This document shows, in pieces, positions 23,301 to 34,949 of a stretch of DNA of 64,000 nucleotides (the first letter of the stretch is position 1; every line of letters begins with the position of its first letter). Location: positions 496,001 through 560,000 of the forward strand of contig JAFMSR010000036.1 of assembly GCA_022818135.1 (NCBI GenBank). Reading direction: 5' to 3'. The translations under genes were made by a program, and so were the position numbers. This DNA comes from Saxidomus purpurata. Its lineage: Eukaryota > Mollusca > Bivalvia > Venerida > Veneridae. The notes under the pieces are model-generated. The model was not told the DNA's origin and did not search any database. It saw nothing but the letters and a program-made list of their open reading frames with translations.

Positions 23301-23360
23301 CTTTATATATGCGCTTTAACCGATTTTTTTTAAAGACGCGCTAATCTGACACCCTCATAA
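20341..23360. other. Non-coding stretch with local repeats
   Basis: No gene is supported; reading frames reach only 67 codons. It holds a direct duplication of about 105 bp (around 21438-21540 and 21560-21665, both with 'CATAAAGTCATAAACAAAAT') and a GT/GC-rich microsatellite at 22361-22418. Confidence 0.55.
22361..22418. repeat. (GT)n/(GC)n compound microsatellite
   Basis: Alternating purine-pyrimidine run of GTGTGCGTGC type. No associated gene. Confidence 0.95.
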
Positions 23361-23650
23361 ACAAGAGCTGTCTCATGACAGCACGTTCGACTATTCGAAA
23401 GCTTGTCAGTAAAATGGGTTTATTTTTGGTCTAAGAACAGGACTGGTGTATTGTGCAATTGTCTATAAGAATTAATGTCAAAGATATGAAACTTGTTCAA
23501 AGACCTCTGTAAATGTACATTGCGTTTAAAGCCTTACCCTGGATTCTGTAAGCCATCTGGAGGGAGGAGGGGGACAATTTCAAAGAAATACATGACCTTG
23601 TATATTTGATCATGAATAACTTTGTAACATTTCAAAATTGATATGCATGA
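23361..23650 (+). mobile_element. 5' part of a tandem-monomer element (ACAAGAG family)
   Basis: Begins ACAAGAG followed by a perfect small hairpin (GCTGTC-TCAT-GACAGC), the same 5' signature as elements at 36321, 38042, 42707, 48481 and 50625. There is no 3' terminus here. Confidence 0.6.
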
Positions 23651-23686
23651 AATTAAAAAAGCATAACTGCTTCATGCTGCATAATT

Positions 23687-25469
23687 ATTTTATGACATTT
23701 AAATCAGGGGTTTAAAAACGCACGTGACACTTTAAACCGTGGTTTCAGCTAATTTGATTGGGTATCTCTTAAACTATGGGTTAAACAAACTTTAAACTAC
23801 GGTTTAAGACTTTAAACCACGGTTTAAGAATTAATGTGCAAACGGCAGATGAAACTATATGTTTAACAGTTAATTCTATTGTTTAACATATTTAATGTTC
23901 ACTTGGCGCGTAAAACCCTATGTTAAAGTCTTAAACCACAGTTTAAAGTATAAATATATGTAATCAACGTTTACACAGGTCACGTGACACTTTAAACCAT
24001 GGATTTAGCTTATTTGAATGGTTGTCTCTTAAACTATATGGGTTTAAAAGTTAAACCTACAGTTTAAAGAATTAATGTGCATTTCGCTTGCCATAGGTTT
24101 TTATACTGGCCGAACAATAAAAACTTTACAATACTTTCTAAACGTTAACATAAGCATATAAGATAAATTGACGTTAACATGGATAAAAGAGAGAAATATC
24201 AAATTTTTGACAATCAAATAAGCGTCACATTGAACAGTGGTTTTAACCCATTCTTTACCTTCCTCGGCGATTTTCATTCATTTCATAACATTTTGTTCAA
24301 AGAACTTTACACTACGTCACTTATATGTTACATTGTCCAACCACGTATTAAAGCGGGCCGCTTTTGCGGCCCGCAAAAGGACCCGATAACGAGATAAAGT
24401 GAGTCTACTATGTTTATGAGTTGGGGATAAGGAACTCCAACTTAAGGATGGGATTTCAATGGTTATGCTAGATTTATTTTCTCACCGTTTTAATCGCATT
24501 TTCATGGCAGGCGCAAGAGTGATTCTTTATCGTTTCATTACCAAAACACTCTTTCTCCGCTACACAAAATAATTAAAACTTATTTCCCTATTAAAAACTA
24601 CATCTAAGGTAACTCTACACTTAAATTTACGTCTGAATTTGTTGACCTAAGACTAAATAACACTGGCAAAAGGCAGTAGATCTATTATGTAACACTGTTG
24701 ACGCAATGAATGTCGTATTTGGGCAGCTACTTTTGACGATATTTTGTCCGGTGACCACACCTGCAATTTTTACAAATTGTAAAGTAATCAACCTTCCTCA
24801 ATGACCGGGATCAATTTGATCTTTGACATAAGGCTGACCACATGCCACTCGCCTTTAATTTTGGTAAACATTTTTAAAGAAAACTATCATAGACAAGCAT
24901 CATTCTTTGACATTAAGTGCCAGCAATAAAACCATTTTCAAGCGGCATGCGGTATAATGCTCTGGCGCTTTCATGGTTTTGTGTATGTGATGATCTCTGT
25001 TGCGTTTGGCAATAAACGTAGTCTTCGTATGTTTACGACATTTGGCTTTAAACTGTCCACTGTCTCCTCTGTTAATTTGGTTATTAATTGTTTTAAATAC
25101 AATGATAAAGTATGCGCTATACATGGATAAATAAATAGCAAGTTATACATGGATAAATAAATAGCAAGTTATATTGTATGTAAGAAAATACACATTTGAG
25201 GACATACAGCATTTGTTTTCATATTTGTGTAGTATACACAATAACTATTTGGAAGAACAATGCTAGACTAGTAAGTTGCTGGCGTGTACGGAACTTGATA
25301 ATGTCACGGGATCTGTTGTATTTAGAAACTTTATGTTTAACAATGTTAAGGGTATGTACATGTAGACGCTTAGAACTTTTGGTTAAAGATTTTTATCAAG
25401 TCAAATTGTGAAAACTATGTGTTGCTACAATAATAATAATAATATGTTGCAATATGGCACGACACATTT
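23687..25469 (-). repeat. Right copy of the 1.78-kb inverted duplicate (contig-end overlap)
   Basis: Reverse complement of 8209-9992. It runs exactly to the start of the second 500-N gap. The 1783 vs 1784 bp lengths differ by one homopolymer base (T4 here, T5 in the other copy). No gene is visible in either copy. Confidence 0.95.
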
Positions 25470-25969
25470 NNNNNNNNNNNNNNNNNNNNNNNNNNNNNNN
25501 NNNNNNNNNNNNNNNNNNNNNNNNNNNNNNNNNNNNNNNNNNNNNNNNNNNNNNNNNNNNNNNNNNNNNNNNNNNNNNNNNNNNNNNNNNNNNNNNNNNN
25601 NNNNNNNNNNNNNNNNNNNNNNNNNNNNNNNNNNNNNNNNNNNNNNNNNNNNNNNNNNNNNNNNNNNNNNNNNNNNNNNNNNNNNNNNNNNNNNNNNNNN
25701 NNNNNNNNNNNNNNNNNNNNNNNNNNNNNNNNNNNNNNNNNNNNNNNNNNNNNNNNNNNNNNNNNNNNNNNNNNNNNNNNNNNNNNNNNNNNNNNNNNNN
25801 NNNNNNNNNNNNNNNNNNNNNNNNNNNNNNNNNNNNNNNNNNNNNNNNNNNNNNNNNNNNNNNNNNNNNNNNNNNNNNNNNNNNNNNNNNNNNNNNNNNN
25901 NNNNNNNNNNNNNNNNNNNNNNNNNNNNNNNNNNNNNNNNNNNNNNNNNNNNNNNNNNNNNNNNNNNNN
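25470..25969. other. Assembly gap, 500 N
   Basis: Exactly 500 N, the same length as the first gap, so a fixed placeholder. Confidence 0.99.
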
Positions 25970-26578
25970 ATCTCCCTTTCATTCCTTAACTATTCCGTTG
26001 AAAAAGCCAACACCATTTGTTTTCATACATTTATTTTACCTCAGCAACAAGTTCTACATATATTTACAAAAAGTCTAAGAGTTATTCAGTGTGCTTCAAA
26101 TGTTATGTCTTGTTTTCATAGTTTACACACCAATCTTAAACTGTATCCCAAAAGTGCCTGTTTAGGATGTTGAGAATATTCAAGCACAACATAAGATATT
26201 TAGTTAAAATTATTCCCAGAGAAATCTTCATGTCCAATAAAGTTCCATGATAAAATTCCAAATTTTCATTGTTTTTATTCTCAGAGTTTACTCATCAAAA
26301 ATATTAACTAATTGTTGTCACTCTAATGTAATTAATTTCTGTATTAATTTTGAATAGAATTTACTAGTTTTAGTCCATAGTGCCAAAAGTCCAAAAGTAA
26401 TAAGCTCATAAGCCTAGGGATCCAGGCCTTATATAGAGGAGAAGAAATGCTGTCTTCTGATTGGCTAAAAGACCAATCTAATTTTTCACATGATTGGCAT
26501 TTAAACTCTAACTCCTCCCATAAATTACATTTTCCAACAAAAGCAACAAAACCAACTAGAGCTATCACTAAATGTGAT
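25970..26578. other. Non-coding stretch
   Basis: No gene or repeat that I can name. A short self-complementary piece (TGATTGGCTAAAAGACCAATC) is near 26459. Confidence 0.45.
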
Positions 26579-26580
26579 TA

Positions 26581-28002
26581 ATACCCCCAAAAGGATTGCT
26601 TTATAAACTGAAGAAGTTCGTAGTAACATAATACCTTGCAAACAAACTAAAAAGAGATATTGTTCTTAGCAATTCCTCTCATTGTGCTTGACCATTGTAT
26701 GAAGTTGTATTGAATTCCAACTTGTAGTTTTCGAAAAATGCTCCAGACAAGGAAAAGTAACAAAGGGCAATAACCCTGTAAAAAGTCAAGATGGAGTTAT
26801 GGTTCCTGTGCACTGCACTCCCTCTCACTGTGCTTGACCATTGTATGAAGTTGTATTGAATTCCAACTAGTAGTTTTCAAGTTATGCTCCAGACAAGGAA
26901 AAGTAACAAAGGGTAATTACTCTGTAATGAGTCAAGATGGAGTTATGGTTCCTGTGCACTGCACTTCCTCTAAATATACTTGACCATTGTATGAGGTTGT
27001 ACTGAATTCCAACTAGTAGTTTTCAAGTTATGCTTCGGACAAGGAAAAGTAACAAAGGGCAATAACTCAGTAAATACTCAAGATAGAGTTATAGTTCTTG
27101 TACACTGCACTTCCTCTGAGTGTGCTTGATCATTGTATGAAGTTGTATTGAATTTCAACTAGTAGTTTTCAAGTTATGCTCCGGACAAGGAAAAGTAACA
27201 AAGGGCAATAACTCTGTAATTAGTCAAGATGGAGTTATAGTTCTTGTGCACTGCACTTCCTCTCAATGTGCTTGACCATTGTATGAAGTTGTATTGAATT
27301 CCAACCAGTAGTTTTCAAGTTATGCTTCGGACAAGGAAAACTAACAAAGGGCAGTAACTCAGTAAATACTCAAGATAGAGTTATAGTTCTTGTACACTGC
27401 ACTTCCTCTGAGTGTGCTTGATCATTGTATGAAGTTGTATTGAATTCCAACTAGTAGATTTCAAGTTATGCTCTGGACAAGGAAAAGTAACAAAGGGCAA
27501 TAACTCTGTTATTAGTCAAGATGGAGTTATGGTTCTTGTGCACTGCACTTCCTCTCAATGTGCTCGACCATTGTATGAAGTTGTATTGAATTCCAACCAG
27601 TAGTTTTCAAGTTATGCTCCGGACAAGGAAAAGTAACAAAGGGCAATAACTCTGTAATAAGTCAAGATGGAGTTATAGTTCTTGTGCACTGCACTTCCTC
27701 TCAATGTGCTTGACCATTGTATGAAGTTGTATTGAATTCCAACTAGTAGTTTTCAAGTTATGCTCCAGACAAGGAAAAGTAACAAAGGGCAATAACTCTG
27801 TAATTAGTCAAGATGGAGTTATAGTTCTTGTGCACTGCACTTCCTCTCAATGTGCTTGACCATTGTATGAAGTTGTATTGAATTCCAACTAGTAGTTTTC
27901 AAGTTATGCTCCGGACAAGGAAAATGCAACAGACCGCCCGACCGACCGACCAACCACCGGGTGACTCCTATATACCCCCCCTAAACTTTGTTTTGGGGGT
28001 AT
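26581..28002 (+). mobile_element. Tandem-monomer element with ~145-bp monomers and inverted termini
   Basis: Ends are inverted: ATACCCCCAAAA (26581-26592) and TTTTGGGGGTAT (27991-28002). Between them are nine or so head-to-tail monomers of about 145 bp (26683-27925; tag 'TGACCATTGTATGAAGTTGT'). A (CGAC)n microsatellite follows at about 27932-27955, then a terminal hairpin at 27970-28003. The layout (tandem core, ACGG-type microsatellite, hairpin end) matches pearl/CvA-like elements described from bivalves. Confidence 0.85.
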
Positions 28003-28100
28003 AAAAATTGTCATCAAAAACAAAATAATTCAATGTAATCTATATAAAATTATGCACTCTAAAACATAAGTCTTAACCACCAGATAATTCTTTTAAGGCA

Positions 28101-29873
28101 GTGTCTAGAGAACCGGAACCGGTTCCCTAGACAGCGACCTTAGCGAACCGGAATCGGTTCTCTAGCCTATATCCGTCTATACACTAGCGAACCGGAATTG
28201 TTTTCCTGCATATATTACAGGTAATTGTGGTAAGAAAATAAATTATTTAATAATTATAAAGTGAAAACTTTCATTTAAACAAGAAAAATGTTGGATTATC
28301 AGTTTATTTGCATTTGTTTTCAATGTGTCGACTGTCGAATTGATCTCCTTCGCCTTCCGCACTTCCGGCTTTAATATGATGCGGACGAAAAAATAAACGT
28401 GTCGTTATCGGCACACCATGCGGGCATCGATACATCTATAGAAACAATGTAATTAGTTTATTTATACTTAAATGGTATTGACTATTATGTCGAACAACTG
28501 TATAACAACTATATAGCATAAGTCACTGTTAGAGAAAGTTATGGCTAAAGTAAATGAGTGTCATAATTTTAGTCACATATGGTATTAGAGTTTTGTGATC
28601 GTTCATCTATGTTGTCTATAACTTTATATGTTATTCAATTTCTCATACGGTACATTTTCGTGAAGATTTATTTTCCTCCTATACAAAATAAATTCAAAAA
28701 TTCCTCGCACATGACATTCTTCATACGTCAAACAATTTTTTTAAAGCTGGAGATATGATTGAAATTTCGGATACTTATTTTTGATATATACAATGTAAAG
28801 TATAAAAATGTATTTTGCTGAGATTACTTAATGACGCAAAACACAGGTCGTAACAAAGTACATTCATTAATGAGTGAATTGTCTATGTCGTGTTGTTTTT
28901 ACGGCTTTGAGTACTACAAAGTTGTACGCCACATTTGTGTTAAGGTTTGTATCACAAATTAATAAGTGTCATATGTCAAATTATAAGTGCTTTGTTCATA
29001 AATGCTCATCTTCTGTATAAAATAGTGTCCTTTAGGTTTTGATATAAGAAATGAATTCCGCAGCTGTGGTGTTCAGCACTTCTTATTTGTGAGCCTCTTC
29101 GATCGTCATCAACGTCGATACAAGTTCTTCTTAATTAACATGATCTTGTTGAAACTCCACCTTAACGTTATAGACAGTCGTGATGGACAAACTATTATAA
29201 AGATTCTTTTACGTACTACAGTGCGAAAATCTGGAATAATATTCCTACTGATGTCCGCTCAGCTCAAACTTTAAATTCCTTTAAATGCACATATAAAAAA
29301 TACTTGTTGCATCACGTATTATTTGATTAATTTATAAAGAAATTTTATTAGGAATTATAAGAATGCTACAGAAGAACATTCAATCCGTATGAAAATGAAA
29401 TTAACTTGTGAATAATGGTCTTTATTCAACTGTCATTTATTACATGTATTATTTATTGTTTTTGTTGTATTACACGTTAATCAATTATCATACGCTTTAA
29501 TTATACAATACTTATGATAAGTTTATTTTGAGTGTCTGTCAGTGAGTGAATGTTTGTGTGTCACTGGACAGTTTCAGTGTTTTGTCTCTTAATTTGTTTA
29601 TAGAAGGCCATGTTGTAAATAAGGTGTATACTTTTGTTTCTTCTTGTATAACCTTAATATGTCACCTTCTTGAAATAAAGAATTTATTATTATTATTATT
29701 ATTATTATTCCGAATAACATATTTAATGATAACAATAATAATGAACATATGCATTGTTTAAATAGCTGTATCAATTAACGTGCCTATAACAACACGCCAA
29801 ATAATTCGTCCGAGTATTAATTCCGGTTCGCTAAGGTCGCTGTCTAGGGAACCGGTTCCGGTTCTCTAGACAC
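28101..29873. mobile_element. 1.77-kb element with perfect 54-bp terminal inverted repeats
   Basis: Positions 28101-28154 and 29820-29873 are perfect reverse complements (54 of 54), starting GTGTCTAGAGAACCGG. The left end continues with further diverged copies of the GAACCGGAA unit (to about 28200). A short similar sequence, TTCTTTTAA(G/A)GCA, flanks both sides (28088-28100 and 29878-29890) and could be a 13-bp target duplication, but the right copy starts 4 bp away from the repeat. There is no transposase; the interior includes a LINE 3' end. Confidence 0.88.
29160..29712 (+). mobile_element. LINE 3' fragment (ORF2 C-terminus and tail)
   Basis: At about 29208-29325 one frame reads 'YYSAKIWNNIPTDVRSAQTL' followed by 'NSFKCTYKKYLL', the usual C-terminus of CR1/jockey-like ORF2 proteins (SYxGAKxWNSLP...SLxxFK). 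It is followed by ~350 bp of 3' UTR and a (TTA)n tail at 29683-29709. The 5' part is missing, and it lies inside the 54-bp-TIR element. Confidence 0.75.
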
Positions 29874-31077
29874 TTCCTTCTTTTAAAGCAATTAAAATAG
29901 CAGCTATTTCTCTCCCTCCAAAAATGGGGAAAAACCAAAATGGCTGACCAAAATGAGTGGTCACTTCTAAGAGCTGATTTTGCCAATTACAACAAATTAA
30001 AGGTCTCAAAAAATACAAAAATATACTTAAAACAAAGCTTTACTATTCAAAAACCTAGCTCTTCAACCATTTGCCACTAACTTCTTGTTAACATATTAAA
30101 CTAGCTGATATTCATTTTCCAAGCACCTGTTACATAAAGATACAGCCTAGCAGAATGAAAAGAAGGAAGATAAACTTAGTTTGCAGACAAACTCCTGCAT
30201 GTCATGTTGTGAATTTCCTCACAAACAAAGGTTTTAATATCTATAATAATATGGCAGCCTTAAAATTATGCTGACTGACTCAAAATGATGGCTTTGAAGC
30301 ATTCTTATATTTGGTCTATTTTTAGCATCCGACCAGCATCACTTAGAATGCAGTTTTACAAAACCCTCTATAAATCAACATAATTAAACACTAAGAATCT
30401 TAAGGAGTAAATGATATCAATATATACATAAGGTACAGTCATAATTTGCTGAATAATGAACCAAAATAGTGACTAAGAAAGGATTTTCAATTTTGGCAAT
30501 ATTGAGTTCCGACTTGCAATCTCAATCTACAGAATTGCCTCAAAACTATTCCCTTTCTAATCATGAAACTTTCAGAAAAGTGAGATAACAAAATTACGCA
30601 TCTACAAATGGTACTTTATGCACCAAAAACATTGTTACGTCATCATATATACAAAACACAAAATGTCAAGTTCTTGACACAATTACAAAAACACAGTTTT
30701 AACTTGTCTGCTGTAATCAACATAAAAAAATATGTAAATATGGTTTATGTCAATTTTGTTTCAGATTTATATAACTTGCAACAGACAAACAATTTAATAT
30801 GTTTGTTTTCCATCTCGATTAAATTTGTTTCAAAGTGATATACAAACATCACTACATAGACAATTATGCACAGAATGTGCCAAGGAAACACTGTAAAATG
30901 TTATATGTATATTAATTTTGTCTCAAAACCCGAAATAAATCATTCAATTTGAAACAACTACAGTCTTTGTACATCAAGTCAAATATCATTATCACAGTCA
31001 GAGCTTCTGTTTGAACTGCAAAACAATTATGTCTACAGCATTAAAACATTTCCATCATTGGTCAGTTTCCAAAGGTT
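29874..31077. other. Non-coding sequence downstream of the receptor gene
   Basis: No gene visible. It includes the presumed 3' UTR of the minus-strand receptor. I see no AATAAA on the minus strand close to the stop; a weaker ATTAAA lies at 30793-30798. Confidence 0.5.
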
Positions 31078-34000
31078 TCAGGACCAGGACTGGTCCGTTC
31101 TGGAAATGAGCCTACAAACAATGGTCTTATTGAATGAAAATCTGAAGTCATACAACCAAGAATAAGAGCGAACCTCAAACATTGCCTGCTTGTGCCTAAC
31201 ATATTGTAGAGCAGCATCTTCCTGTCCTTGTCCTATAGAAAGCTTCCCTGTATCTACATCTACAGAATGCTGTAGCCGAAGCAGACTATCAACGAATGTA
31301 CACCATGTCTGAAGACTCATACTGGCATAACAAAGTGTGATATTCTTGAGACTCTTCATCCCGGCTGTGACAGTGAGGGCATTTTCGTCAATGTCTGTAT
31401 CACCTAGGTGAAGTGTTTGTAGCTGCTGTAAGGATTGTACAACAGAATTCATTTCTGATGTGTATGTGTGTCTAATATGACCTATACTCAGATGTTCCAG
31501 TTTGCTATTGTAACAAGACTGCAGTAGCTGGTGTACATCAGACTGTGATACAGTCAAAGTTTTAAGATTTTTTGCATTAATACTAGATATAGAAAAGTCT
31601 CTAAGATTAACACTCTGAAGCTGATCATGTTTAGACAGGTCAATGGTATGACCTTCACAGTTATCACAGTCACAGACAATGTTTTCCAGTGTTAGTTCTT
31701 TTAATAGCACAGCTTGTGATAATGATGATGATAAATGCTCAAACATCACATGTGGTGTACTTCTGCCATAACTCGTTGAGATGGAAACATTTTCAAGACT
31801 TTTAGTATTTACCAAAGAGCCTAACATAACTGAACAATCTTTCAAATGAATACTCTGTAGCTGACTGTCTCCAGACAGGTCAATGGTATGACCTTCACAG
31901 TCGTCATGGTCACAGACAATGTTTTCCAGTGTTAGTTCTTTTAATAGCATAGCTTGTGATAATGATGATGATAAATGCTCACACATCACATGTGGTGTTT
32001 TGCTGTCATAACTCTTTGAGATGGAAACATTTTCAAGACTTTTAATATTTACCAAAGAGCCTAACATAACTGAACAACATTTCAAATGAATACTCTGTAG
32101 CTGACTGTGTCCAGACAGGTCAATGGTATGACCTTCACAGTTGTGACGGTCACAGATAATGTATTTCAGTGCAAGTTGTTTTAAAGACACAGCTTGTGAT
32201 AATGATGATAAATGCTCACACATCACATGTGGTGTTTTGCTGCGATAACTCTTTGAGATGGAAACATTTTCAAGACTTTTAATATTTACCAAAGAGCCTA
32301 ACATAACTGAACAATTTTCCAAATGAATACTCTGTAGCTGACTGTGTCCAGACAGGTAAATGGTATGACCTTTACAGTTGTCACGGTCACAGACAATGTA
32401 TTGCAGTGCAAGTTGTTTTAGAGACACAGCTTGTGATAATGATGATGATAAATGCTCACACATCACATGTGGTGTTTTGCTGCGATAACTCTTTGAGATG
32501 GAAACATTTTCAAGACTTTTAGTATTTACCAAAGAGCCTAACATAACTAAACTATCTTCCAAATGAATACTCTGTAGCTGATCGTGTCCAGACAGGTCAA
32601 CGGTATGACCTTTACAGTTGTCACGGTCACAGACAATGTATTTCAGTGCAAGTTGTTTTAAAGACACAGCTTGTGATAATGATGATGAAAAATGCTCATA
32701 CATCAAATGTGGTGTACTTTTGAAAACATTCCCTTTGATGGTAACACTCTCTAGACTTTTAGTATTTCCCAAAGAGCCTAACATAACTGAACAATTTTCC
32801 AAATGAATACTCTGTAGCTGACTGTTTCCAGACAGATTAATGGTATGACCTTTACACTTGTATTTGTCACAGGTGATACTTTCCAGATTAAGGGTTTTCA
32901 TAAGCTCCGTTTCTTTTAATGATAATGAGAATTGTCTACATGCCTTACAAGACTCAATACGTTCTATTCTTATGAACTGTAACTGATGAAGCTCACCGAT
33001 CCATTTTATTCTTTCTGTACCACTTGTACCACTTATCAAACTACATAAATTTATAGACAACACACTGCTGGAGACAATATTTTGACAAAATGACTTCCAA
33101 CATGACTTCCTTAAGAAGAAATAATGACTACTTTCATCGGATATTATAACATCACAAAGTTTGACTGCAGGTGGATTAACCATTCCACACTCTTCACAAC
33201 AATCAACGATCAGTCTCTGAATCTGAGCAGCTGCATTTTGTAAACACCTGTAACACCTGTTATACTTGTCATACCTGTAAAACCTGACATACATGTCATT
33301 GTAACTCAACTGAGAAAGCTTGTTTCTGTATTTGATCATACTTTCATCACTCATCATATTCTTTGAGATAAGGCCAGATATTTCTTCTAAAAGAAAGGGA
33401 GACAATCCACAAACCATTTTTAGTAGGTTTGATAATTGCAGTATGTCTTCTGCTGATTTATATTTCATAAACAGCTCCTTCAACACCATTCTGTTTTCTA
33501 GTTTGGGCGTTTTGGGCTTCTGCTTGTGTGTCTGATGCTGTTCACTGTAAAGAATTGATATATAAACAGCCGCAAAGAATTCCAGGTATGATGTGTGAAT
33601 GAATGATAACTGTGTACTTTCAATAGTTGGATCAAAGCAGTTATATTCTACTAGAATACCATATGTTAAAAGTTTCCTTAGATCATCTTTAGACAGTCCA
33701 CAATGGGAAAGATCTGAACGGCCAAATGTAGTTATCATGTCTTCAGTAAGGATTTTGAATGCGAGTTTCCCTAAAAGAAAAAGTATTCTTTTGTTTTCTT
33801 CACATCGTGGAAATCTCCTTAAAAGTTTGGGCAGTTGGATATATTTAATTTCTCTATCAGTGTTTACTGATGATTGTGTTGTATCTTCCTCTCCTTTCTT
33901 CTCAGACCAGCCAAACATGATATTTACAATGTTACTATAAATGTCACCTAAAGACTTTCCAGTGTCTATTCCTGTACAAAACATCCAGATCAGCTGTTGC

Positions 34001-34949
34001 AGTATCAAAGGTGTTTTTTCGAGATGCTCAAGTTTTGCTTGTATAATTTTTGTCTTGAACGCATGCCTCAGTTCAATTTTATTAAGTTTCCTCATGTATT
34101 TCTCAATGAAATCGTATAATGAATCTATACATACTCCTTGTAATTTGATTTTCTGATCATACTCGGATAATTTCATGTTTAGAATTCCTCTGGCAGATGG
34201 TCTAGAAAGTGTGACCAATGTTGCGTTTTTCACTCCATCTGCTACTGGGATACCGTAACTGACATGTTGTGGAGAAGGTGCATGCTTTGGTGGAGTCCAC
34301 TCATCAAGACCATCAGCTATGATCAAACAACGTTCTGATTCTTGATCGAAGATTTCGTCCAAAAGCCCATCAGTCATAATATCTTCATAAAGAGCTTTTA
34401 TCATTTTTTTTATATTGGAACTAAATCCTGACATCCTCTGTAATGGTATTGTAAATAGAAAATCAAACTTGCTCATCTCTCTTATATTGTCAGCTTGTAT
34501 TTTGTCATGGCCTGCAGCTTTACTACTTTTTCTTGCTGTTTGCTCACTGTCATTTCTTACAGCTCTGCACCAATTGTAAATCATCATCTTGTTCAACGTG
34601 CTTTTTCCAGTTCCTACATCACCAATTATGTATATTTTCTTATGCCTTGCACTGTAAGTCTGAAATATATCTTCATATTGACTTACAGTTTTTGATTGTG
34701 ATTTTACATTTTGCTCACCAGGGGATGGTCTCCTGTTACCAGCAGAACTACTTTCTGACAAACCTTTTGCTGTTTCTGATCCTGACAAAGAGTCTGTGGA
34801 TGCTGTTCCAGCAGTTTTTTGTTCTACTACCATATTTGGAGTTACGTAAATTTCGTTAACATCAGTATCATTGTCCCGAGTTTTTAGCGGGGAAATCCAT
34901 GTCTTGAAGTAACCTTTCTCGTAACGTTCCACAAGACTACTCTGGAGTG
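31078..34949 (-). CDS. Receptor exon 5: NACHT and LRR region
   Basis: The acceptor is TTTTTTCACTACAG at 34963-34950. Using it gives the only phase that fits exon 4, so the apparent ATG at 35040 lies in the intron and is not the start. The exon encodes 1290 residues: a short 'LVERYEKGYFKTWISPL' lead, a Ser-rich linker, NACHT (Walker A codons at 34597-34623), a winged-helix-like region, a Cys-rich patch (about 33240) and the LRR-like repeats. It stops at 31078 after 'SRTDQSWS'. Confidence 0.92.

Noticed and set aside
8209..25469. Genuine large biological inversion or palindrome
   Set aside because: Both arms stop exactly at the two 500-N gaps and differ by one homopolymer base. A contig overlap explains this better, though it is not formally excluded.
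25408..26173. Long frames crossing the second gap
   Set aside because: Made of N; no real coding content.
26683..27925. CRISPR-like regularly spaced repeats
   Set aside because: The whole ~145-bp unit repeats with no variable spacers, in a eukaryotic genome. It is a tandem-monomer element.
33599..33940. 113-codon plus-strand frame opposite the NACHT exon
   Set aside because: Antisense shadow of exon 5.
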